From contig JALIRH010000001.1 in assembly GCA_023055505.1 (NCBI GenBank), positions 13,015,467 to 13,079,466 on the forward strand: a stretch of 64,000 nucleotides of DNA. The letters run 5' to 3'. Numbering within the stretch: the stretch's first letter is position 1; each line of letters starts with the position of its first letter. This DNA comes from Callipepla californica brunnescens. Taxonomy: Eukaryota > Chordata > Aves > Galliformes > Odontophoridae. The notes beneath the pieces were generated by a model, which was not told the DNA's origin, searched no databases, and saw only the letters and a program-made list of their open reading frames with translations. Positions 37,318 to 49,694 of this stretch are shown piece by piece. The translations under genes and the position numbers were made by a program.

Positions 37318-37339
37318 TAAAAAATAAATAAATAAATAA
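37318..37339. repeat. (AAAT)n microsatellite
   Basis: About five AAAT units. Confidence 0.8.
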
Positions 37340-39588
37340 GTGAGAATGGGTCTAAACCTGTGTTCATATTTATTTTGACTATCATGTGCCACTGTTGTGA
37401 TTCAGCAATCATGAAGTAAATGTTTACTTTTACTAAAGGCAGTAAGTCTTTAGTTTTACTTGTTACTTACTTGAGAGTGCATTTATGGCTAAGAAAAAGC
37501 CTTTTAATATCTGCAAACAGAAGGAAAGTGCTTTTTTTTTGACAACAGTACATCCAGATAGAGCATCATGGATAAATACATCATAGACAAATCTGTTGGA
37601 GCCAAAGTGTTATTTGGATTCGGAAGATGAGGGAATGTTCCCCTACAGCATTAAATGACACCAAAGACAGAGATTTTCTCGAAGAGGCATCATCCATCCT
37701 TCTCTAGCATAGAGATGCTTTCAAGTTTTGGAAAACCCTATACCATCACATTTTGCTTTTCAGTTGTTTTACTAGATATATTTTGAGGAAGAAAAAAAAA
37801 AAACCTCATTTTCTGTCCCAGAGTTTTAGTGAGTAGCATAATCTCTGAGAGGGAGACTTTCTTTTAATGCATCTCAATTTATTCCTATACTGTTTAAACA
37901 GGTAAGTTACCTACAAGCCATTATCTCAATATAGAAAAGAGAAAATTAACAAATAATTAAATAATAAAAACATACCATGTCTGACAAAATTAAATCTTGA
38001 AAAAACACATCATTCAGCTCTACAGCCATAGAAGAAGCAGAGTGTCAGAACAGCACGTGTTCTCCTTGTTACTATTTTTGACTTTTTTCCCATAGACAAA
38101 AGTGTATATTCGAAAATGAATGCAGATACAACAAAGCAGATACTTTTCAAGCAATTGCTCTTTCATCATTCAACACTTTTTATTAACCAAAGCACTCCCT
38201 CATGAATAATCTCAAGTGCCCAGGGATTCTGTGATTATTCTGGGACTGAATAAATGGGATTGATGGGAAATGAGAATACTAAAACACTCTGCAATCTGAC
38301 CAGGAAGAATTGCTGTGAAATTGTTTAGCATGTTTTGTTGTCCTTAAAATTGAAACCACAGACACATTTTAAGACACACTAGGATCGAAATTCTATTCTT
38401 CCTTTTCTACTGATAGGAAAAAAAAAATCTATGCTTGAAGCACCAGAGTACATCTATAACCTCAGTTACATTGATCATTTCAGGTTAGCTGAATAATATT
38501 TAATGAGTACTCCAAAGTTCAGTTTCTGCTGAACATCAACACTTTTCTATCTGAGCAGTAAGAGTACGTACTAAATTAATGAGTATGATTCAACCATTTT
38601 GAGGATATTCTGAATCGTGTTTCTTTTTATGTGTCACCTGAAATAAACTGGAATTCTTGCAAAATTGCATGTGAAGCTCTGCTGCTGGCTTTAGATGTGT
38701 AAATAGCATTGCACAGGAGGCAAGTAGGGACTACTGAGTGTCAAATACAAGCTCTAAATGATGCATGGTGGAAAGAAGGGTCAGATTTCCAGATCTGTGC
38801 TTAGATCATATTTTCTTCATATGTATGCAACTGGAAAAAAGATTTCCTCCATTTGATGGAGACAATAACAGCATTAGATGCATTGCAGACAATATCATAC
38901 CTTAAAAATTACAACTGCACTTGGGTGGGAATCTTTTATTTCATTTATTCCATGCTGTGTTATATGGGTTTTTTTTTCAATCTTCTTAAGTACTCTTACA
39001 CTCAGATTTATTACATTTTTAAGGAGCAATACAATGTTTAGAATTTTATTTTTAAGACAGTTGTCAGTTGTATTTTAAATATCAAGTACAAATGTAAAGG
39101 TAACCAAAATCATTCTTTTCCAAGTGGCTACTGACCTCAATCAACAAACAAGAATGGGAGGAAGAGGAGGAGTGTACCATTTGTACCAGAAAAACAGAGA
39201 TGGCTGCCAGCCCCATGGTAATTCCATGACTGATTCATTGTTATTTCATTTCAGCTTTTGGATGAGGATCACATAAATCAGTTGGCATTCTCCAGTTTCT
39301 GTGTGAGCAGTTTTGTGCAGCTTTTCTGCCAGCTCCCTTCTCATGCAGCAAATGTGATTCCTCCTTACAAATCAAATTCCCCCATACTTTATGCAGGAAA
39401 TAATAGCAATTTTCCTCCCTCAGAACTTCCTTTGGATTCCTAGGATCAAAGCCTGCTACTGCAATTAAATGATAGGGGAAGTAGGGAATTAACCAAACAA
39501 CTACTTTAGAAGAATCTGAGTAGCCTGCTAATGAAGGTAAGTTCATAAATGACAATGTTCTTTGTTATATTCCATGCTTGATCAGCAG

Positions 39589-39780
39589 GAGAATGAAGCC
39601 CTGTATTGCGCTTTCTTCCATGCTGTGCATCACACTGGAAGGGACAAAGGGAATGTGAGAGCAGCTGCCTTAGATTCAGCATCAACAAATGGTCCCACAG
39701 AGTTCCTGCTGTCCAGGCAACTGATGAGTTCACATCCAGATGCATGCTGCTCCAGCTCCTCTTATTCTCCTTCTGTATGA
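39589..39780 (+). other. Weak terminal-exon candidate
   Basis: 64 codons: 63 residues followed by a TGA at 39778-39780. The acceptor-like TTATATTCCATGCTTGATCAGCAG precedes it. AATAAA follows at 39785-39790, only four bases after the stop. The peptide (for example CAFFHAVHHTGRDKGNV) is not low-complexity and base composition is richer in G+C than the flanks. The minus strand is also open over part of the segment, and I recognise no family. Confidence 0.13.
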
Positions 39781-42191
39781 ACTGAATAAACACCTACTTC
39801 CTTCCACTCCCTAGCACTTTTGCTTCTCTTTTATCTGTTTTTGGTGCAGTCTGCTTTGTGGTAATGATTGGTTTTATTTCAACACTCCAGGTAATAAGAA
39901 TCTAGAATAGTACACAGCTTAGAATGGCTTGGAATTGTTTATATAGCTGTCTAACACCATATAGCTCAGCCAGACAGAGAATGAGGGGTTTTTGAGTGAT
40001 TCTGGGAATCATCATGGAGGTACCATGAACATGTCACATTGCCTTTTGTACTCTGTCAACGTTCATGTAATTCCAGGTGTACTGACAGATTGTTCTGGAA
40101 TATGTTTTGATTCCCAAACACAGGTTCCTCTCAGCTGTATTTTGCCATCAAAATGTTTTCAAATTTCACCGTCTCATACGTTTCAACCTGGAGCACACAT
40201 AAGTGTTACTTCACTGGATCAAACCAAAGTTATCCAAAACAGGAATCATTAGTAACTTGGGTATCACACACTTCCTTTGTTTAAGGAACAGTAAGTCAGA
40301 AGGTTTAAATTGCTTTGAGTTCTGGAAGACAAGGAGCCACTTATGAGCCGAAAAAAGATTAAGGAGTGTTATACAGAAGCCAAAACAGGAAACTAACATT
40401 TGAGATACTGTTTCTAACTTAAAACTAGCTAAGAAACACTTCATCCTTCTTTTCAGAATCTACCTGACAATTTTCAGGCTAAGGCTTTATAGAATAAATT
40501 CAACAAGTAAGATTTTCTTAACAGTAACTTTAGAGAGCACAAGAAATCAGTGAAGCTTTATATGGAATTTGACCCCATGGAATATGCAATTTTACAAAAA
40601 CAGTTACGTTCAGCAGAAAGAATGAAACAATGTAAGAAGGGCCATATTGTGTCAAGCTTGAAATCTAGCTAACCCAATATTCTATCTCCAGAAATAGCTG
40701 AAAGAAGATGACTGAGAAAAAACAGAGAAAGAATAAAAGGGCAAGAACATCCTGATGCTTCCTGGACCCAGACATGTCTGAGACAGAGGCAAATCTTTGT
40801 ATTTAAGAGGCTATAATGAATTGAGCAGTTGTCCGATACTTCTTGAAAAGGCTAAACTGCATCTATTAAAACTAAATAAACAAAGCTAAAAAGTCCATAG
40901 TGGAATTAGGATATGTTAAGGTACAAGATTTTGATAAGACAATTCAAAATAATTCAAAAATAATTCATTGTGATTCTTTTTACTCAATACTATAAAATAA
41001 TAAGACATTTATAATGCAAAGATGAAGGGAATTACTTATATTTTATCACGATTAAATGTTCAGAAGGTATTCAAACAACATTTAGATGTTGGGTTTTTTT
41101 TCCCCCTTTGTGAAGAATTTTGAAGTTTGAACATGCATTCCACCTTAAAAATTTAGCTAAATTTTGCAGATGTTGAAATCTCTTGAAAATTGAAGGTTTG
41201 ACATTCAAATAGCTGCATTCATTGGCTCTCCACATGGCACAGCTCCTGTAGCTGTATCTTGAACACTGTATTTTCCAAGCTGGGCAAACATTAGCTAACA
41301 CTGTTTGAGCATTCTCATATCCCCCTGAAGACAACTGAATGCACAGTGAGCTATACGCAGTCAGAAAGTACTAATGGAAGAAAAGGAAAGTGCAGGGAGC
41401 AAAGTACAGTCAGCTGAGATTATAATAATTAAAAATATTTACAGAAAAAAAAAAAAACAACAACCCTAAAACATTTTATATTGTCATACAGATAGCTGTT
41501 ACTGAAGGTTCTACAACACCCTAGTACTTTCAAAATAATTTCTCCTGTACTGAAAGATGGCTTCTTTACTGCTCTGCATGCAACTCCACAATTATTATTC
41601 ATTAATACTCTGTATATACATATTTCATAGATCATGAATTCATAGTTCAGAGTTGTTTTAATTAATAGTTATTTCATTACTCTAGATTCCAGAAGTCAGT
41701 AGACTGCTTAAAATTAAAGCTTCTTCACTGTTGAAACACCTCTTTCCAGCATGCTGAAGTGATTTCAGCACGTACTTTCATGTGTGAAATACTTAGGACA
41801 CATATTTGTTCACCAATTAAGCTCTTCCAGGTGGAAACATACAGTGGAGTTGATCAACATAGAGACAGTTTGCTGAAAGTATGCAATTGATTACCTGATT
41901 CTCCACTTTCCAAACCAAGATTGTATTTAATTTGTATGTCTGGCTGTTGAAAACAAACCTCCCCAGTTTCCAGGGCAGCCTAGTGATTGAAAGTATACTT
42001 CTAGCATCCTGTCCAGAACAGTGGAAGACCAAAGAAATATAAACTTGTAGTACCTGCTTAGACATTAGAACATCAGTGGTTCTCATAATCTCATTACTAC
42101 GCATTTTTTAAAGCTTAAACCACAAACAACCACTCTAATCTGAAGAGGAATGAGACAATTTTAGTTTTTAATTTAATTTGGAGAAAAAACA

Positions 42192-42212
42192 AATATATAC
42201 ATATATACATAC

Positions 42213-42244
<32 letters not shown>

Positions 42245-42304
42245 GTATGTGTATATATATATATGTATATATACACACACACACATATTAATATGTGTAT
42301 ATAG
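42192..42304. repeat. Compound TA/ATGT/AC microsatellite with inverted symmetry
   Basis: TATATACATATATACATACA, then (ATGT)n, (TG/TA)n and a (CA)n run, ending TATTAATATGTGTATATAG. The left TACATA part and the central TATGTA part are complementary, so the strand can fold into a long hairpin. Confidence 0.9.
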
Positions 42305-43750
42305 ATTTATATTTCCCTGCTGGGCTACTGAATATGTTAAGGCAACCCCCTGTGTTCTTTCTTCCCAACCCTACTAAAAACAAAGAAGAGATTATACCGT
42401 GGTTACTATCAGGCTCGTGAAGTAAAGTTTTCTTAGTATGAAAAGCAATGCATGCAAGGGCAAAAGAGACACATGCCCAGGTCACATTCCAATAGAGAAT
42501 GGACAAATGAACACTCAGACAATGTAGTGCTTCAGGGCCAAATGCAGACATCTAGTTTGGAATTCAATAAATGAGGAACTGTTAAGATTAAAAGTATCAC
42601 ATAAACAAAATAATTTTTTGTGGGTCTTCCTTTCTTTTGATTTGGACCCTGGTCCAGCAGCATTTTAGCAGGTGGTTACAAATGATGGGCCAGCTTCATC
42701 TGCCCCAGCACTGCTGTGAAGGAGAAAAGTGAGCAGGGGAAAGGAGGCAGCCTACTTTCTGCTCAGAGAGCTGAATTCTGCTTTCTATTTTGTGACAGCA
42801 AAACATTTGTGCTTCTTATCAATCTAGCAGCCAGTCTGGGTTTTTTGCAAAGGTCCAGTCCAAAGCAGACAGAATTTCACCAGTGCTTATTCTTGCCCTT
42901 CCTTTGAAACAACTGGAAGACTTTCTGTAAGTTGGAAAAGGCACTTAATAATTGACTGTTTCTTTTTTTTTTTTTTCAGCCACAGAAAATAGAACGTTTC
43001 TTCAAGAAATAGATTAAAAATTCCTGATTCTGTCTGATAAAAAAGTGAGTTAATTATACCAGACTACATTGTGGAGGTCATACTGACATCTGGTGGCCTT
43101 TTGTACCTATTAAAATTGCTCCCACCAGTTTCAGCAAATGCTTCATGCAAGAATAATAACAATATCAAAATGACAATGTGGTTGTGTTTGTCTCCTCATG
43201 GGTTTACTGAGCACTATTTGAAACTTGAGCTAAGAGCTAATAAGTCAACTCTTCAGTACCATGCTGAAGTACAGCCTTTTAATTAGTTGCCATGTTAAGC
43301 CTCATTCACTGCTGGCCTTCGCTACAGGAATCAGAAAGCCACAAGCTTTCATAAACATCAGTTAAGGGTGCCAGATCTGCTACAACAACTCTGCTGCTGC
43401 ACTGGGAGTTATCAGATTCCATTATGGCACTGTGTATTAAACAGAACTGCAGCCAGTGGGAGTAAAAGAATATTATTAGTATTACTGTTATTGTAAGATC
43501 TAGCAGATCTAATCACGGACCAGGACCCCATCACAGAAGACACTACACATAACATGGAAATGATAGCCGTGCCAAAAGTAGTCTGTAATGTAATTATAAT
43601 GTAAGGAACAGACGAGAAATTGAAGGAGTCACAGACCTACAAATAATAACCTACCTCCTTAAGTGATGCAATTGAATAGATACAGTAACTCATTTTATAA
43701 GGAAAAGGCAGAACATCACCACCCCCTAGCACTGAGGAGTCTGCAGTAAA

Positions 43751-43810
43751 ATATGTGTGTGTGTATATATATATGTACATACACACACACAAACACACAC
43801 ACACGCATAT
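43751..43810. repeat. (TG)n-(TA)n-(CA)n palindromic microsatellite
   Basis: TGTGTGTGTG, then TATATATATATG and ACACACACAC with a broken (AC)n extension. The TG and AC arms are complementary around the TA centre. The 91-codon minus-strand frame here is a product of the repeat. Confidence 0.9.
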
Positions 43811-43852
43811 GCAAAAGATTATATAAATATTATAAACATATAATAAATAATA

Positions 43853-44378
43853 TTCATTGGTTTCTGCAAAAGTAACATCTCCAGTTATTTCCAGAGAAAC
43901 TGCAGCAGACACAATAGAACTATTTGATAGAGCAAATTCTCAGCTACAAGACGACATTTTTCAACATGGTCACCACAATTGACTGTGCATTTTTCCAGTG
44001 ATGAACAAGAGCATGTATGCAATGTTCACAACAACCTGCACCAGTAAAAGTGACAAACTGTTGCTGTTGCCTCTTCAGAAGCACAACACCCACCACCTCA
44101 CTTTGCTGACATCTGCTGTTTGATCTCCATAAATGTTAAGCAAGCACCAAGGAGTGTTGATGTGGAGGGGTTCAGTGGTACACCTTTGCACTTCTGGGCC
44201 AGACAACAATTTGTCAGACAGCCCCTCTGCTGCCATCTGTCACGAGGCAACAAAATGTAACAGAATACTGGTGGGGAGGTTCATTCTCTACTGCCATACC
44301 TTCAGCATCCACTCCTGATGTCATGGACTAACATAATTACATAACAGAGGAGGCATTACTTTCGGAGCAGACCTCATA
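43853..44378 (-). mobile_element. Second internally deleted mariner (Galluhop-like)
   Basis: The same deleted form as 6938-7500, in the same orientation. The right end is GAGGAGGCATTACTTTCGGAGC (partly shown) and the left end, TTTCTGCAAAAGTAACATCT, is its imperfect inverted repeat. The middle again passes from the transposase N-terminal part straight to the segment for the VHRW...GDYVEK-like C-terminus, visible in reverse at 43965-44040 (ATTTTTCCAGTGATGAACAA). The catalytic core is absent. TA dinucleotides flank both ends, as expected for mariner. The frame is broken. Confidence 0.85.
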
Positions 44379-44489
44379 TACATAAAAATAATTCCTGTGT
44401 ATGTTTCAGGGTTCCTTCAGACACTATATCTGAGAAAAAAAAAAAGCTTAGTTTTTCTTAAAACTGTAAATTTTTAGGGGAAGGTATCT

Positions 44490-45766
44490 CCTAATGGGAT
44501 GCATCGACGTGCACTGAGGAAGTTGGCAAATGTGACTACTGAACCACTCTCTATCATCTTTGAGAGGTCTTGGAGAATGAGAGAAATCTTTGAAGACTGG
44601 AAGATCACCAATGTCACTATGGTCTTCAAAAAGGGCAAAAAAGAAGATCTGGGGATCTACAAGTCAGTCAGCTTCACCTCCATCCCTGGAAAGGTGATGG
44701 AACTTTTTGTTCTGGATGCTGTCTCCAGGAAGCTGGAAGAGAAAAGAGTTATCAGGAATAGTCAGCATGGGTTCACCAGGGGAAGGTCATGCTCTACCAA
44801 TCTTGTAGCCTTCAATGATATCTTTTCTGGCTGGGTGGATAGAGGAGAGCAGTGGATGACATCTACCTTAATTTCAGCAAGGCATCTGATACTGTCTCCC
44901 ACAGCATCCATATAACAAAGTTAAGGAAGTGTGCAGTAGATGAGTGAACAGCGAGGTGGGTTGAGAACCAGCTGACTGGCAGAGCTCAGAGGGTTGTGAT
45001 TGGTGGTGCAGAGTCCAGTTGGAGGCCTGTACTTAACAGTGTTCCTTGGTGGCTGGTGCTGGGTCCAGTCCTGTTCAACATCTTCATCAATGACCTTGAT
45101 GAGGTGATAGAGTCTGACCTCAGCAAGTTTGCTGACGATACAAAGCTGGGAGGCATGGCTGACATACCAGAAGGTTGTGCTGCCATTCAGCAAGATATAG
45201 ACAGGATGGAGAGTTGGGTAGAAAAGAACCAGCTGAGGTTTAACAAGAGCAAGTGTAGAGTCTTGAACCTAGGGAGGAATAACAGCATGCACTGGTACAG
45301 GTTGGGGGATGACCTGCTGGAGAGGAGCTCTGAAGAGAGGGACTTGGGGGTCCTGGTGGATGACCATGAGCCAGCAGTGTGCCCTGGTGGCCAAGAAGGC
45401 CAACGATATCCTGGGGTGCATTAAGAACAGTGTGGCCAGCAGGTTGAGGGAGGTGATTCTCCCCCTCTACTCTGCCCAGGTGAGGCCTCATCTGGAGTCC
45501 TGTGTTCACTTCTGGGCTTCCCAGTATGAAAAAAGACATGGATCTCCGCACAAATGTGCATGTGAACTTCTTCACAGTGCAGTGCCGGAGCACTGGCACA
45601 GGCTGCACAGAGAGGTGGTGGAGTCTCCTTCTCTGGAGACGTTCAAGACCTGCCTGGACGCCTACCTGTGCAACCTGGGCTAGGGAGCTGCTTTGGCAGG
45701 GGGTTGAACTCAGTGATCTCTAGAGGTCCCTTCCAACCCCTACAATTCTGTGATTCTGTGATTCTG
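44490..45766 (+). mobile_element. CR1 LINE with reverse transcriptase remnant and full 3' end
   Basis: Frame 44499-44915 holds the reverse transcriptase fingers/palm start: IYKSVSFTSIPGKVMELFVL and HGFTRGRSCSTNLVAF. A frameshift near 44860 interrupts it just before the DIYLNFSKA motif. Frame 44996-45424 carries VLFNIFINDLDE and FADDTKLGGMAD, the latter holding the catalytic YADD-type box in its CR1 form FADD, then [20 protein letters not shown]. Another frame follows at 45309-45683. The 3' end is complete: GGTCCCTTCCAACCCCTACA then ATTCTGTGATTCTGTGATTC. Relative to the copy at 34919-35847 about 270 bases are missing near 45542. It is 5'-truncated and noncoding. Confidence 0.92.
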
Positions 45767-48309
45767 GTTTGTCTATGCAAAGAATTATTTAAGTAATAGG
45801 AGGAGAAATCCCCATGTACCATATTTAGCAACTTCCTTGTGAGACACACTGCACTGTTACAATTGTTAAAAGTCAGAAGGAAATATTGCCTTTTCCTCAC
45901 TGAAGAAAACAGAATCATGCATTTTTACATTCATTGTTGTGAAGAAAACTGCTATGGAGCATCTATGGTTATGAATGTCTCTTTTTGTAGTGGGGAAGAG
46001 AAACAATTTGGGCCACTCCTGGATCCAGAGAATGGCAGAAGAAAGACAAATGAGCTTCTGCTGTTATCTGTCATTGAGAAGTTCATTTTAGCACAAGAGA
46101 ACTAAATTCTGTCAGGAGAAGTTTTCCTGTCAACTGCCAGGCTGCAGTCTCTGCCACAGGAAATTATTAAGAACTTGAGTCTCCATTCCAGAGAACTTAG
46201 GCTCCAGCAAAAAACGTTTTAGCCAGTGAAATAAATTGCATTTTGAATCTGCCTGAGGAGGCACATGTAGATATTTCCCATAGAAAGGACATTCTGAAGG
46301 GCATCTCACAGCACTAAAACTCCTCATTTCTCTTATGTCATTTTGATTCATTTAATTTTCTCTATTGTAATGCTGTAAGACCAAGGTTGACATAGCCAAC
46401 CTGTGGTTTATGGGATAGATCTGTACAGTGCCTGAATAATTCATTCAGCTTGCTTCATCCCAGCTACCAGCCTCTTTCCCCAAGGTTCTACAGATTCAGG
46501 AAGAAAGCAGACCACAAGTAAGAAAAAAATTATTCTCATAGCCCAGCACTTGGTTCCTGAAATCTCTTATCCCATTCTCTCCATTCACCTGATCAAAATG
46601 AAAACTTAATCCCCATGTGCACTTCCACCTCTTGATTTCTATGAGTCTGTTGCATGACATATCATGACATATCACAAATGTTTTTTGTAGAGATGTGTTA
46701 ACAAGGAGAGTAAGGGAGTATTGCCCTTTGCCCACCAGTAATGCATTGCCAAAGTGAACAGAGAACTAGAATATCACTACAGTAAAATGATGTAGTCTGC
46801 AACTGGATTCATGTACTTTAAATTAGAATTATAATATAATATGACTTGTATCAAAAAGTCTCAAGAAGATGAATACAGATGATACAAGTGAAATACAAGA
46901 TTTGAACACTGCTATAATGTAAAGATTTTACTTTCTTTTTTTATCATAAAAATCTGTACTTTCCTGGGAAATATTTCCATTTTGATGAAATTACATTTTT
47001 GATACAAAACAGCTCTGTTTAAATTGCTTCATCCCATTCCAGACAACATATTATTATAGTTATATTTTCTGCAATAAGTTAAGCATCTTCATGGCAGTCA
47101 TTAGATACAGTTATTTCCCAAAAGGCTGTTACAATTTAGGTAGACAATATGAACAGAAAGGGCAGGAGTGTCAAAAATAAAAGCATGAATGTTCAAGAAT
47201 CATCTACACTTTAGCCCTGTGATTTAGTATGGAGTAAGAAAAGAGGGAAATCTCTTCAGATTTTATGGACCATTCCTAGAATGGAGGAAGGTTGAAAGAA
47301 TTTTTGATGGAAGGACTTAATAAAAAGACACCAGAAGACGTAGCTAACTAAGAGAAGATATGAGGATGGGTTGGTAAGAGCTACAGAGTAAAACTAGTTG
47401 GGCAGTATGAGCCAGGCAAAAGGAAAAGAAGAAGCTGAGATTAGATATGTACTTAAGAGACTGCTTCACTAGAGATCCCAACTATGAGCTCATAGAGTTC
47501 TTTGAAATGAAGATGGTAAAGGAGCTGCACATAATCCCAGGAGAGAGCAAGGAGGCTTCTGAAGGAAAGAAAAAGTTCTTCAGATACTGAAGTTCACCAA
47601 AAGCAAAGCCGCAGTATAGCTGTAAACAAAATGTAAACAATTTCTCAGCAGGCATGGAAGTAAAACCTTATGAATAGATCCTGATGAGGTTGCAGAATGC
47701 AACTGCATATTTTGGTTACTCTTCCAGCAACTGGCAAGTCACAGTTCTTAAGTTAAAACAAAAAGAATATATGTAGTTTTTTATTTTAACCACAACCACA
47801 AACACATTACTCCAAAAAAATCAAAGCAAAGTTTGTGAGTTTTCTGCCAGACCATTCCATATTACCACAAGGCACTAGCACCTGCAGTAAACTTATGAAT
47901 TTAGTTCATCTTTGCTTTGGTGAATGGGCTTATAAAATCTTGCAGTCTCTCTTATATTATCTGGTAGGTACTTAAAACAAAGTTATGTGACTGTCAGTAT
48001 AAAACTAAGTTTAAGGTACATGTTTTTGAAATATGCATGATGTTATGACATTTCAAATAGACAAGTCATTGTGGTATATTCACCTAGGCAGCTGCAGGTT
48101 AAGCAAGATGTATTAGCTCACTGGATGTATTCTTATAAGCCAGATTTAAATCATTACTACTGGTGTTAAATTCAGGGGTGCAGGACATTTGAAAATGGAA
48201 TGCATTTTATTCATGTAATAGCCTGTTAAATTAGCAAAGCTATTAGCATTGGTGAATGCCTATATCACTGTAAGAAAAATGTGAATATTTGTGTTTATCA
48301 GAGCACAGT
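45767..48309. other. Unassigned DNA
   Basis: No recognisable gene or transposon. A short direct duplication (ATGACATATC twice) lies near 46655-46675. Open frames of 70-90 codons on both strands carry no known motif. Confidence 0.5.
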
Positions 48310-49694
48310 CTCATCATCTTCCTTCACATCCATAATTCTGTGGGTCCTGATGAGATGCATAGCAGAATCTTGAAGGAACTGGTTAATGTAGCCTCCAAGC
48401 CGCTCTTTATGATATTTAAAAAGTCGTGGCAGTCAGGTGAAGTCCTTGGTGAGTGAAAAAAAGGCAATAGCACAGCAATTTTTCAGAAGGGTAGAAAGGA
48501 TGACCCAGGGTACTACCATCCTTCCAGACTTACCTCTGTGCCAGGAAAGATCATGGAGCAGATCCTCCTGGAAGCTATGCAAAGGCACATGGAAGAGAGG
48601 GTGGTTATATGGGATAACTGGCAGGGCTTCACCAAGGGCAGGTCCTGACTGACAAACCTTGTTGCTTTTTATGATGGTGTAACTACATCAGTGGACAAAG
48701 GAAGAGCCACTGATGTCATCTATTTGGACTTCAGCAAGGCATTTAACACAGTCCTCCATAACAACCTGCTCTCCAAACAGGGAAAATATGGATTGGAAAG
48801 GTGGACTGTTCAATGGATGAGGAACTGGTTACAAGATTGCACCCAGAAAGTGGTGGTCAATAGCTCCATGTCCAGATGGATCTTGAATGACAACTGGTGT
48901 CCCTCATGGGTCAGTACTTAGACAAATGCTCTTTAACACCTTCATCAGTGACATCTGCAGTGGGATTGAGTGTACCCTTGGTGAGTTTGTGGATGACACC
49001 AACCTGTGTTTGCCTGAGGGATGGGGTGTCATCCAGAGAGACCTAGACAGGCTTTGAGCAGTGGGCCCAGAAGAACCTCATGAGGTCTACACCTGTGTCA
49101 TGGCAACTCTCACTGTCAGTACATGCCGGGAGTTGTAAAGATGGAGTACAGACCTACTGAAAAACAATTGGGAGCACTGGTTGTTGGGAAGCTGGACATG
49201 AGCCAGCAATGTGCCCTTGCAGCCCAGAAAGCCAACTGCATCCTGGGCTGCATCAAAAGAAGCGTGGACAGCTGGTCAGGGGAGGTTATCCTGCCCCTCT
49301 ACTCCTCACTGTGAGACCTCACCTGGAGCACTGCATCCAGACAGATATAGAGCCCTCAGTACATGAGAGATTTGGACCTGTTAGAGTGCATCCAGAGGAG
49401 GGCCACAAAAATGATCCAAGGGGTGGAACGCTTCTCCTACAAGGAACGGCTGAGAGAACTGGAGCTGCTCAGCCTGGAGAAGAAGTGACCTGATAGTGGC
49501 CTTTCAGTATCCAAAGGGGAGCTACAAGAAAGAAGGAACAGACTTTAGAAGGGTCTGTTGTGACAGGATAATGGTCTGGACAGGGCTCTGACCAATCTGA
49601 TTTAGCTGTAGATGTCGCTGTTAATTGCAGGGGAGTTGAACTAGATGACCTTTGAGGGTTTCTTCCAACTCAAATGGTTCTATGATTCTATAAT
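48310..49694 (+). mobile_element. CR1 LINE with reverse transcriptase remnant
   Basis: Covers the reverse transcriptase and the 3' region. The palm motif A is visible in 48691-48921 as [20 protein letters not shown]. The catalytic box appears near 48985 as FVDDTN, with Val in place of the usual Ala. 49123-49314 holds LDMSQQCALAAQKANCILGC. The 3' end is AACTAGATGACCTTTGAGGG and TTCTATGATTCTATAATC. Several stops and frameshifts split the frame into four or more pieces. It is a more diverged subfamily than 44490-45766. Confidence 0.92.

Larger units (their letters stand above)
36224..42191. other. Repeat-poor unassigned DNA, 6 kb
   Basis: The longest stretch without a recognised transposon. (AAAT)n lies at 37318-37339. 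A less AT-rich patch at 39240-39790 holds open frames on both strands. One, plus strand 39589-39780, follows an acceptor-like site and ends just before an AATAAA, but no partner exon is evident. Confidence 0.5.

Noticed and set aside
43637..43912. 91-codon minus-strand frame with Cys/Val/Tyr/Ile runs
   Set aside because: Translation of a TG/TA/CA microsatellite and a mariner end.
44499..45683. Reverse transcriptase-like protein gene
   Set aside because: The motifs are real, but the frame is broken by shifts and a deletion, and the flanks are CR1. It is a dead element.
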